In this document: one piece after another, positions 10,401-22,900 of the stretch
Layout: each line of letters starts with the position of its first letter
How positions within the stretch are numbered: position 1 is the stretch's first letter
Assembly: GCA_001939145.1 (NCBI GenBank)
Contig: LSRX01000663.1
Location: 266,268-330,267, forward strand
Direction: 5' to 3'
Origin: Symbiodinium microadriaticum
Taxonomy: Eukaryota; Sar; Dinophyceae; Suessiales; Symbiodiniaceae
Length of the DNA: 64,000 nucleotides
The notes under the pieces: generated by a model
Told to the model about the DNA's origin: nothing
What the model saw: only the letters and a program-made list of their open reading frames with translations
The model's database searches: none
Translations under genes and position numbers: made by a program

Positions 10401-13400
10401 GAGCATTAGTCTTTAGCGTCATTAGTGATACTTATTCAGACCTCAAGCATTACCATGAAGGTTTCGGGGCATCGGCGTAGATCGGCGTAACAAGTTGCAA
10501 TCGATCGGACTCCTGCTTCGGAAGTGAGATGTACTCGGGCAGTTGTGTACCCTAAACCCTAAACCCTGCACCCTGTGTCCCTAAACCCTAAACCCTGTGT
10601 CCCTAAACCCTAAACCCAACCACAACCGAAGGTTCAGGTGTTTCGGGATCTTCGGAAAGAATGGAGGAGGGCGGTAACCTGAAGTCAATGCCCCATCCGT
10701 TGCCTGCGTTTCTCCTACTGCTGCTGCCCAAACATTGCATAACCACTTCCACTCTGCTGTCAAGATCTGAAGATATCTGAACTTCAAATGATTCAAATGC
10801 CCCAAACCCGAACCCCTAAGGCAAAAAGGCGAAATCGGCTTCTGACCCAAAGGCCGCGGCCTGAGTTGAAAGAGAAGTCCTGTCGAACTGAATCTTCCCA
10901 TGAGTGTATCCACTACCAGGACGACCACTAATTCGGGGTTTAGGAAGGTGGGGATGAAAACCCTAAGCTCTAAATAAGGGTTTGGGTGTCAGGGTGCTGG
11001 CCAGTAGTTCCTCAGACTCCGCAGAGTGAGACTTACCTCTCCAAAACAAGAACAACTGCTTGGCCAGGGCTTAGGGTTTTAGGGTTTATGGTTTAGGGTT
11101 TAGCGACGGCGCGTATCGGGTGAAAATAGAGTTCGGGCGGATGAGGCGTGGATCCCGATCTTTCCAAAGCCCTTGCTTCTACTAGCCCAGATCCTGAAAC
11201 TACAATTGCTACACCCCAAACCCCAAACCCTAAACCCTAAATCCTAAGCCCTAAACCCTAAACCCTAAACCCTAAGCCCTAAACCCTAAATCCTAAACTC
11301 TAAGCCCTAAACCCTAAATCCAAAACCCTAAGCCCTAAACCCTAAATCCTAAACCCTAAGCCTGAAACCCTAAACGGTACTCCCGGCCGTCGCAGGCGAG
11401 GTGAGCTGGTGGGTAAGGTCTTCGATCCAGCAGAGCACATCCTCCGGGAAGGTCTGATCTTCTCAGGTTTAGGGTTTAAGCTTCAGGTTCTAGGGTTGAG
11501 GGTTTAGGCTTCAGGTTCTAGGGTGTAGGGTTTAGGGCTTCTGGTTTTTTTTTAGGGCTTAGGGTTATAGGCCTGGCTAAGGGTTTAGGGTTTAGGGCCT
11601 GAATAGCTTGAAGGCGGTGTTACAAGGGCCTACTAAGAGGTCTATGTTTGCTATAGGGGCTTTAACAAACACAAGACGGTCTGGGCATCATATGGCACAA
11701 GTTTACGTAAGGACTAGAAAGGAAGACCATGTAGTTCATTTACACCTTCATAACAGTGCCGCTGAGGCTCGGAGGAGCTGGGGGCTTTAAGGGTTCAGGG
11801 TTTAGGCCTAGGCTTTAGGGCCCAGGGACTCAGGTTGGAAGGTTTGGAAGGCGGGGGTGGCATGAGGTTTGCATGCGCCTCGCGGGTGGAAGTGTCCGTC
11901 AGAATAAAGCTTTGGCTTGCAAGGCTCTGCGAAGCAAATGGGTAGCTCTCTATATTAGGGTCCATTTTCAGGCCCCAAAGATATTACGGCACCCTTATAA
12001 AAGGACACGAACCCTAATTTGGAGAACTACCCAAATATTCAAATGACATGCCTGCAGCAGTGTTGGAGGTTCGTCTGCAGCTCTCTGAATCTCTGAACTC
12101 TAAACTGTAAACGATGACTCCCGCACGCTTTACCTCGGAATCACATCTCCTACCCTACCCATAAACACCTCAATCCTCTTCACTGAAACCATAAACCTGT
12201 TAATCATCTATTCATATCCTAACCATCAAACCCTAAACCATATTAGCTCCATCTTCTACACTGCAAGCATAAACCCTCAATTCCCCAAACCATCCCAGGG
12301 AGTCGCTCCTTCTGACTCAGAAGCTCAGCGATGATGAGTGTGATGTTCCTGAATGTTCGGTTTGGGTTGAGGTCTTACAGGGTTTGGGGTTTGCGGTGCT
12401 TAGGAATTTAGTATTTATCTGGTTCAGTTTGCACTTATTTAATCGGAATGTTTAGCATTCTCGGGCTGGCTGGCATTGTCGAGGTCTCCGGAAATGGGCT
12501 TTGGATGGTTCTGGGAAGGGAAGGGGAAAGGAAGGGAAGGGGAGAGGAGGGAGGGGAGGGACGGATACGCACAACTAAACCATTTGCGAACCCTCTGCCT
12601 TCCCACAATTTGCAGGTCTTTGCTGGGGCTTCTCAGTCGACGTCCTGTGAGTTGTGATTAACAGAATCATACTGGAATCATGGCGCCAGCGCGAATGTAT
12701 TTGTGCAGCCTTGCCCCAAACCATATTTCACGAATCTAAACAAAGGGTACGAAAACCCTCAAACTCTAAATCCTGAATCCCGAAAGGATGAACTCTTACA
12801 CCTTAACACTTTGACCAGTCCTGATCTCCACACCCAAGAAGGCTAAAGCAACAACACACCAGAACTCAAAGCCGCTAACCTAAAAGCCCTGAACCCGAAA
12901 CCCGACGCAACTTATCCATCTTCAAAAACCATAGAGCTTCCTCGTGAACTGCTGCTACTTAAAACCGTCCTCACTGTAAAACCCTGAATACTCCTTATCA
13001 TACCACCCCGGATCCTCGTCATTACAGAGCCCTAAAGTATCCGTATCATAGTCCTCAGTATTGTACATCCGTAGACCATACTTACTTCAGAACGCCTAGA
13101 CCATCCCTTTGTAAGACCCTGAATTCTATAACATGCTGAAGCCCCGCACATTCTAAACCCGAAACCTCTTCCTGAACTATCAACCCCGAACCAACCACTT
13201 GTAAGGCCCATAACCACGCCTTCCGTAAACCCCTAAACCCTCAGTATGAAACCCCAGACCAACACTATCATAAAATCCTCGACCATCCGTATTGTAACTG
13301 CGCAGACTGCAAACCATCTGCAATTACAGTTACAAAGCCCTGCAGCCCCCAAACCTATGCCAAGAGCCCGGCTCTTGCGCATCGCTCCCTGCATCTGAAT

Positions 13401-16400
13401 CCTCCCACATTTGGTTTAAGGTTTTGGGGTCTGGGGTTCAGGGCTTGGGCCTTAGGATCACGGTATGTAGGGAGTTAGGGATCTAACGGAAGCCGACAAG
13501 CCTAAACTTCAACCGCTATGCCCAAAGAGCAAAAGCCGCGCTGCGACAAAGCGATGAAAAGCTGGCACACGAACGCTCTGAGCACAACAGGGGCGAAAAG
13601 AATCCAAACATCAAGCGCTCCCTGATGAGAGCGCAACCCTTGAAGTCGTCTACAGTGTAGAGTTTAGTGTGTAGGCTGGCGGGCGAAACCCAAAAATCCG
13701 CTTCTGGAAGTCCTGACCTTCCCCAACAGCAAAGACGCGACGTAGCTTCTTTGCCGACGCAAAGGCGATCCCCTAAACCCTAAACCCTAAATCCTGCATT
13801 TTAGGGCTTTAGGGCTGCTGTGTTCCCCGGTAGTTAGCCCCTTATCACAGTAAGGGTACCCTTTTTCTACTATTTTGGGGTTTTCGTCAGGAAGCCCGAA
13901 CTGAAAAAGGGCATTAGGTTTTTTTAGGGCTTAGGGTTCAGGGTTTAGGGTAGGTGCCCTCATAATTAGAAGAGGCTTTCTTTGGGGCTTTCTGGTTTTC
14001 GGGGCTTAGGGCGTGAGGTTGCATGGAGAGCCGGAGTTAGAGAGACTCGGGGATCTTTCATGGATGGACCCAAGCAACGCCTATGGGGTCAGACTCTAAC
14101 CCACTTTTGCGGGTAATTAACTGCTTTTCTAACCCTAAACCCTAAACCACTCCCTGTAGAGCCACAAACAAGCATCCTAGAGCCCAGGCCCCTCGCAAGT
14201 TCCCCGACATCGGGATTCACGCTTACGGCATACACGATATCATCGGTTTACGCTTCATGGGAGAGTAAGCATCGTAAAATCGTGGGGAGGGAGACGTTGA
14301 AGGCATAATCGAATTCCAATGAGTCGAAACTACACGAATAACAGGATTCTGAAAACCCAAGTAGTGCTCAAGCGCCACAGGCTTCTGCAAGTAAAGTATG
14401 GCTTGCAGGCCGTCCAAAGTTTCTATCATGCACTCAAGCCTGTAAACCGTTAGTTCACCCAGCCTGCATGGGCCCTAACCCTCCCAAAACCCTAAACCCC
14501 GCACACCTCCAAAACCCTAAACCGGAAACCCTACACGCAATTTGCCCTAAGCCTCCCAAGACCTCAAACCCTAGACCCTAGCCTCCCAAGACCCTAGACC
14601 CTAAACCGTACAAACTATAAACTCTACGGCCCTTTACTCTAGACTACGAAGTCGGTTCCTGCCTTTCCGCCAGCCTACTGGCCTTAAGTCTAAACCTACA
14701 TCCACTCTTAGGGGTTTCGGGTTCAGAGGAGTTTCAGGGTTTTAGGGCTTCAAGGTTTCCGGGTCTAGGGCTCTATCCAGATTAGCAGTTTCGGTTTAAA
14801 AATTTGGAGGTTACGGCCTCAAAATACCCTAAACACTGAGAACTCAGAACTCTGAACCCTCCTGCCACTTCTCCAACAGCTGGGCCACGAGGTTCCCAGT
14901 TGGAAAAACGACCTCCGCTTGCAAGAAATGGGCTCTTGGAGGGTTCAGGGTTTAGGGTTTAAGGTCTAGGGTTTAGGGTTTAAGACCCTAAGGTTTAGGG
15001 TTTAAGGTCTAGAGGTTTAGGGTTTAAGGTCTAGGGTTTAGGATTTAGGGTCCTGATGTTCAAGGCTCTGGAATGCAAAGCCTTGACCCTAAACCCTAAA
15101 CTGCAAACGCTTGGCTAGCGGCTCTGAGTTGGTGGTGCAGTATGGTATATGAATGCAACACGGAGCCCTCAGGAATCATATCGGGACATATTCAACCCTA
15201 AAATACTTGTATTCATATTGAGGTTGGGAATCTACGGCTGCTGTTGATGTACCGGGCTTTTGGTGAAGAACTTAGTTTAAGCTACTCAGTTGCCGTAAAA
15301 CCAAAGGAAACAAGATTCTTTACTATAGATTACAAACATTCTTGTTAAGGAAAATGGTTGAAGAGACATGAAGATATCATGACAAGGAAACTCTTTGGCG
15401 ATTTACTTGAGGGTCGGTGTTTGGGGTTAAGGCTCCGGGTTTTAGTGGGCTTACCCAGACCCTTAAATGTAGTACCTTGTTTTGGTTGCCTTAGTTTCTT
15501 ATTATAGGATCCCAACCATAAAATAGGTCATCCAAAAAAAGGTACTACATTTAAGGGTCTAGGTAGGGTGCAGGGCTCAGGGTTTATGGTTTCGGGTTCC
15601 TGTAAACGGCCTGAGTCGAAGCGAACTCGCTTCTAGGAGTGGTGCTTTTTCTTGATGGGGAAAGGCCGCAGCGCTGGAGTAGGGTTTAAGGTTTAGGGCT
15701 TTAGGAATACCTGGACCTACCGGCTTATATAAGGACATCATAACAAGGAGCCCTATAGCGGCAGGTTACTTTAAGATATGTAGGCCTCGGCACAGAATGG
15801 GCCAGACCCTTCAAGAAGCCAATGCAGCCTTCGCCCGGAAAGCAATCAAAGCAAAGCCAGAATCTGCAATTCCACAGACTTCGGAGCCGGTCCTTGGCGG
15901 ATTGCCTGAATGCATGTTGCTTGGGCACCGCTGTCCATCGAGGCACGTGTCTTTGATCGGAGAGCATAGTTGCTTGATCATGTCCAATCGGTCCACATGT
16001 CACCCCGCACCGGCAAACTTAGACGAATTGCATTATCAAGTCATGCCTCGGACTCGACGGATCCTTCTTGGTCTCCTTCCTGGACAGAAATGAACCTGAA
16101 GACCCACAACAGAATAAGATGTGAGAACATGCAGTGGCCTCAGGGGGCCCAAGCCAGCTTGCTGCAGCATCTGCTTAATCCCAGGGTGGGATTCACAAAA
16201 GGTCTCACAATCAAAGAAAATTATTTCGAGCCGGGTTGGGTCTGGAAGACTACTTTCAATTGCGGCCGGGTATCGTCTCGCGAAAAGGTACCACATTAAA
16301 AGAAAACTATTTCGGGTGATAAGGATTTTAGGAGCTACAGCGTCTCTCCAATATCTGTTTTTTCTGCATCCGGAGTTACTCGCCGATCTCCAGTCTGCAG

Positions 16401-16894
16401 AGGCAGAAGCCCTTGCACTTCACTTCTGTGAGACGAACCTGCATCTGGATCTGCACCGAGATCTGCATCGAGATCTGCAGTTTCTGCTGGAGCACTGCGC
16501 TGTTGAGAGCGAAGCTGTCTCAGGGATCTGCAGCGTGCTGAGGCTGTCTTCCGGAACCATTTTTTTTCCAAAAGCTGATGCCCTTCAGACAGCTATGCTT
16601 TCTTATCAAAGGCCTTATTAAAGGAAACAGTTTTTCATTCCTTCCTGAGCTGCCCCCTACGGTGCGGAGTCCTGATTTTACGAAGGTCCTGTACATTCCT
16701 ATATGTTTGTGTATATAAATATGTATACATATGTACAGATGTAGGCATGCATGCATGCTTGCTTGCTTGCAAGCATGGATGGAATGTATGTATGTATGTA
16801 TGTATGTATGTATGTATGTCTGTATGTATGTCTGTATGTCTGTATGTCTGTATGTCTGTATGTCTGTATGTGTGTCTGTCTGTCTGTCTGTCTC

Positions 16895-16925
<31 letters not shown>

Positions 16926-19900
16926 GAATGTATGTATGTATGTATGTACGTACGTACGTATGTATGTATGTATGTATGTATGTACACATCGCACATACCT
17001 GGATATGCAAACATCGATTTGTATCATGTTGTGAGCGTGCGTGTGTGCATATGGAAGTGTGAGTGCGTGTGGGTGTATGTACATATCTATATATACATAT
17101 ATACAGACTCATATTAACTATGCGTGTGCGCGCGCTGAAGCTTGTTTGGTATTCATCATACAGCCCTCCTGGATTTCATGGATTCTTGTTGGTAGTTCAT
17201 GAGAAGAAGCTGAAACAGAAGAGGGTCGTTGTGGCATAGATCGCTGACGAAAAGGAAGGGTCTTTTGGCGTCTACCCTAAACCGGAAACCACGAGAGGGA
17301 TTTTCCGAAATCCTCCAAACTACAACCCTGAGCCCAGAAAACAAAGGGTTTAGGGTTTAGGGTTTAGGGTTTCGGATCGGCAAGACCGGGCTAGAAACCC
17401 CTAGACCCTAAACCCCAAAAAGCCTTCGTAGACCCCGCCTGGGCCTCGCCTTCTGCACAGAGCAGTCGCGCGAACAGCTCGGCCAACGACCTTCGAAGGT
17501 ATGCAAGGTTTCAACAGTGCAAATTCATGTATCATTACCTGGACCCCAAAAGCACGTAGAGTAATAGCCGTTTGTGGGTTTTGGGCCATTATTTTACCTA
17601 CTTTGGGGGTTTAGGTAGGGCTCTTTATTTTCACAATAAGGGAAGTCCAAAAGTATCCCAAATCGATACCGAGTCTGGGGCTTGGGGTTTCGGGAGTTGA
17701 GGCTGCACTCAGGTTTCCAAGACCCCCGGACAAACAGAAAGAATAAACCCTAAACCTAAACCCTGAACCCTAAAACTTGTAACCCGGAGCCCTAAATCTC
17801 AAGCGACCGCTTCCCAGGTGACAGCCTCAGATGAATCCGATCCAGGAATTCCGTCAGCAGCTGTTCGGGACCGCGCTGACGTAGGTATTCCAGGACCTCC
17901 ACTGAGTTCTCTGGGGCTTCCGGATGGTAGGGCTGCCCAGAGAGCCCACCCAATACCCTTTAATTAAGGAATATACCTTAAATTATCGTTGCCTTAATAT
18001 TATGATTTAAGGTATATTCCTTCGTTAAGGGGTATTGGGCTCTCTGGCTGTCCCGAAGCCCTAAAACCTAAGCCTGAACTCCGAACTTTAGGGTTTAGGG
18101 CTTTAGGGCTTTAGTGTTTTTTAGGGTGTAGGGTTTTAGGCTTTCGGGTTTTAGGGTTTTAGCGTTTAGGGTTTTAGGGCTTAGAGTTTTAGGGTTTAGG
18201 GCCTGAGCCTTAACCGCCTTAGCCGTTGTTCTAGAGCTTGGGGCTAGGGCTCCAGGTCATCCAACCCTACCAAGCCTTGAGAACCTTCTGACACATGAAA
18301 AGTAGCTTTGCAAACACAAGCGTATAATCATCCCAGAACCCGTTTTAAGGCCAACTGATGATCATGCTCCTGGGGGCAGGGTCTATTACCAAGTCACTGC
18401 CTTACAACTCAAGCGTTTTGGACCCAGGATCTGCGGCTCAGTGCCGAATCTGAAGATGAGGAACCCAAGTGACAAGGACGTCAAAACCAAGTATTTTTGT
18501 TCTGGAATCCCCTTTAAAAGCGTTCCTTCACCGGGTTTTGATGTTTATCTGCTTCTCTTGGGCAAGGGTTGGGCACGACCCGAAGCCCCCGACCTCTTTC
18601 TGGTGCTTCGACATCAGGGCTGCAGCCGTCCGCGCAAAGTACCCGGCCAGAACTGGGTTGACCTGCGGAGAAACGCAGGGGTTCAGGGTTTGGGGGGTTT
18701 ATCCAGAGGCCCCTAAGTAGTTCCTTTTTGGGGATTACCTTATAGGAGTCTAAATATAAACCATCAAAAGGAACTACTTAGGGGCCTATGGGTAGGGTTC
18801 TCAGGGAAATGGCGCTGTAGTACAGTAGTTGGACTTAAGTGCTACTGCTGATGCTGCTCTTGGTGGTGACCATTCTTGGTGCTGCGCCCTGTCACAACGG
18901 CAATCTCCAAATCTTAAGCCCCCGACCGTGAATCCTACAGACCCTGAAGTCTTAAAAGCAAGCTCTAAGCTTTAAACCCTCTAACCGGAAGACGTCGGGT
19001 GCCTCACTGGGAGCTGTGCTGCTGAGGAATCCCCACAGCAGCTTCATGGCCTCTGCAGTGCGTGGGTTTACATCCACCTAAACCCTTAGGCCCTTGAAAC
19101 AGCATCCTTCCATCTTTACACTGCAAGGGCCTTGCTACTTGGATGCTTAGAAAATAGAAATCATGAAAAGTGTATCAGGAGAGGGGTGAATTGAAAGTCA
19201 GGGACTCAACCCTAAACCCTAATTCCTAAACCGAAACCCTAAGACCTAAATCCTAAACCCGAAATCCTGAACCCTAGACCCGAAACCCCAAACCTTTAAA
19301 TCCTAAGCCGAAACCCGAATTCCCAAACCCTAAACACCCTGCATCCTGAGACCGAACATCTTGCGCAAGCCTGAGGTTGTAGCTTTCCCAGAGAGCCCAA
19401 TACTCCTTAATTAAGGAGTATACCTTAAATCATAATATTAAGGCCACTATGATTTAAGGTATATCTCCTTAATTAAGGGGTATTGGGCTCTCTGGGTTCG
19501 GGATGCTGCAGGTGCTTGCAGGCTCGTAGGAACTTTGGCCCTCTCGGGCTGATAGGGCTTGGGGTTTAGGGGTTAGGGTTTAGGGGTTAGGGTTTAGGGG
19601 GTTTAGGGGGGTAAGAGCTACTTTTCATATGTGCCGTGCCTGTCGATTCCGCTGAAACGCCGTTTTTTTCTGGCTCGTGAAGCTTAGCAGGCTTACGTAG
19701 TACGTTTGGGCCAGTAGCCGACCAAAGAAATCCAAAGGATGAACCTGGAATCACAAAAATCGGGTGGTTCTCTAAACTAGGGTCCCTTTTTCGGGCGGGC
19801 TTGTTTCCTAATGCAGGCGGTCCCCGAGGTTCATCACATGTCTTAATCGCGCCCCTCATCATGTGTTAAGCGCGCCCCCTCATTTGGCGATTAATATTCA

Positions 19901-22900
19901 TCATATATCTCATTTGCTAAACCCGCCCCCAACTTTTTACGGGCCGCAGCCGCCTGTGGCCCGCGACCCGGGCGACCCGCGGCAAGGCTAAAAGAAAGAC
20001 CGGAGTGGGTTGGGGAGCAGAGACCAGAGGACCAGCGGACCAGGACCAGAGGACCCAGAGGGACCAGGCGGACCAGGCATCTAGGCCAACCCTACCAAGT
20101 TGCATATACTAAAATACAGCATTTGCTCTTGTTGTGTATGAAGCTATTGTGGGCAGGGACCAGGCGACCGAAGGACCAGGGGCCCCAAACAAGAGCCAAC
20201 GTTAGGAAAACAAAATGCCGGGCCCCCCTTTTAGGTCACCAATATACTACGGCAACCTCATAAACAGGACCCTAAAAGGAACCCTAACTTAGAGAACTAC
20301 CCACACAGCCGCACCCCGAACACGAAGCATAAACCCAAACAGTGAAACAAACCAACTCGAATCTTACAGCCTTGCCATGTAGACCTTTGGGTTTACCTAG
20401 ACCCTTAAATGTGGTACCTTTTTTTGGTTGCCTTAGTTTCTTATTATAGGATCCTAGCCATACAATAGGTCATCCAAAAAAAGGTACTACATTTAAGGGT
20501 CTGGGTAGTGTTCAGGAATGTAGACCTTGCCAGTACATAGCCTTGAGGCCGAACTGCTCACACCTGAACCTCCAACCCCAGACACTCAACCCTACCTATA
20601 GTCTCCATTGTAGTTCCTTATTTTGTTGGTTTAACCAGTCTTATATTAAGGATCCTAAAAGGTAACTCCAAAAAGGAACTACAATGGAGACTATAGGTAG
20701 ATACAAACCCGGAACCCACCACCCTAACACGACAAACCCTTCTTTACTGTACCCTAGAACACCAAGCCCCCAGAACCACAAAGGCCCACAACTCCTGGAG
20801 AGCAACCCCTACAACACTCTGTCAAGTCCACACATCCTTGTAGTAGGCACCCTTTCCAAGACGTGAACAATTATGGTAGCGCAGATCCCTAAGCGTACTA
20901 GCGAAACCCAGGAGCACACCCACAAATGCTTCAGGGTTTAGGGCTTGGGCTTTAGAGTTGGGGGCTTCTCCCAAGTACTGCCAGAATTCAGGAGCACAAC
21001 CCAAATCCCTATGCACAGAAGCAGGCAGATTCGGAAGCACGGCCACCATGCAAACTCTAAACCATAAACCTACACCCCATCGTGTGCACCACAACTAAAC
21101 CCTAAACCCTAAACCCTAAAACCCTAAAACTCTACAACCCTAAACCCTAAAACCCTAAAACCCTAAACCCTAAAACCCTAAACCCTACGTTTCAGGAACC
21201 TTTTGCACTCCAGCCGACCCGACCTCGCAGCTTTCCGGATTGACGAGGAGCTCCAAGAACTTCAGCGGCCCGCCTGGCATTGGCATTCTTAGGGATTTAG
21301 GGTTTAGGGTTTAGGGGTTTAGGGTTTAGGGATGTTATAAACCCTAAGGGTCCATGTACCCAAATAGTATATACTTTGGCCTTCAAGTAGTCCCTATATA
21401 AGTACTTTGGGGACAAAGTATATACTATTTGGGTACATGGACCCTTAGGGAAATAAAACAGTCATATTGACGGCAACAACAACAGCAACCCTTAGTAGGA
21501 GTAATGGTGATGATAATTCATTTTATTGTTAGTGCTGCTAGTTTAAGCTCGCACTATTGTCAATAGTATTGATGATATTCGTGTTCTTGTTATCTATATG
21601 GTTACACTTCCACTTCTACTTCCACTTCCACTCCCGTTTCCACCATTGTACTGCTGCTGCTACTAGTTACTACCACTACTCCTCCTCCTCCGACGACGAC
21701 GTCCACTGCCACTTGTACTCCTGCTGCTATTATGAGGATGATGGCGGCTACAAAATTGATTACGACCGCGATTCTTGTTCCGTTGTTCCCATATATTCTG
21801 AATGCTAAGCTTTGAAGGGGCCGAAACTGAGTTTAATAACGAACCCTAAACCCTAAACCCAATATGGAAAGGAGCCTCTAACAGGTCAGGTCTCGAACCT
21901 GGAACTCCAAAGCAAAAGCCCTAAGCCCCAGACCGCGACCCAAAACTTTCAACCAACAACAACACTAATCCCCTAAACCCTAAGCCAACAACAAGAAAAG
22001 CCGGTAGACCCCCGAAAGAACCCACAAACAACACAAAACCCTGACGCTTTGGTTCCCTGAATCCGAAATCCCCGACTTGAGATTCCAATTGGTGCCACTG
22101 ATTTTTTAGAGTTTTGGGGGTTTAGGGTTTAGAGTTTTAGGGTTTAGGGTTTCGGTTTTGGGGGTCTTGGCTGAGGCTGAGTGGGAGAGAGCAGCAGAAT
22201 CGTTCTGCGGCTCCCATGAGACCGCTGTTCTAAATCACCGCCCCTACTGCCTCTTCCCAGTAGCCAGCAGCGTGCTCCAAATGCTAACCATAAACCCTAA
22301 ACCCTAAACCCTAAGACCCTAAACCCTAACTATCCTAAGCTCAGGTACCTGATCATTAGGTAGCGTGAGCCCCTTGAAGTTCTGGGAGTTCCGTCAGAGC
22401 TACACCTCACAAGCGAACAGTATTCTGCGCAACGCTGACCGATCGGCCTCAAGGTGCATAGGGTTTCAGGGTGCACCCATAGGCCCCTAAGTAGTTCCTT
22501 TTTGGGATTACCTTATAGGATTCTAAAGATAAGCCACAAAAAGGAACTGCTGAGGGGCCTATGGGTAAGCCCTAAACTACCTTTTGAGGGTTCCTTATTA
22601 TGGTTTCTATATATAGTTCCTTAAAAAGGTAGGTCTTTTCGGTTACAGGTAGGCTTTAGGGTTCAGGACTTTAGCGTTTAGGTAGTTCAGTCTTCAGGGT
22701 TTCTGTAGATGCAAGCTAGGACGAGGACTGCTGCGGCTGCTGCGACTGCTACCACGACAACGACTACGCTACCCTTCATAATTAATAAGGCAAAAATGTG
22801 AGTAATGCCAATAATAATGATAAAATGAAAGCATTATCATAGAAGTAGCAATATGAAACAATCATGAAAAGTGTTCGGCTGCTGCAGTTTAGTTGCTGTA

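Noticed and set aside
13500..13790. Protein-like frames on both strands (plus: [17 protein letters not shown]; minus: [15 protein letters not shown])
   Set aside because: Neither strand can be preferred. The segment lies in the SAPS intron 13395-14857, whose exons already agree in phase.
16121..16621. Plus-strand open frame of 166 codons, the longest in the window
   Set aside because: A random 64-kb sequence is expected to hold a frame of about this length. Frames are open on both strands here, no motif is visible, and the segment lies in an intron whose flanking exons match in phase without it.
17156..17300. Candidate exons [13 protein letters not shown] or [13 protein letters not shown]
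   Set aside because: Both frames are open and the position falls inside the intron between SAPS exons 17434 and 14934, which fit together directly.
19917..20105. GGACCAG-rich stretch with an open minus frame
   Set aside because: Composed of short imperfect GGACCAG(A/C)GGAC repeats; the Ser/Trp-rich frame follows from that.
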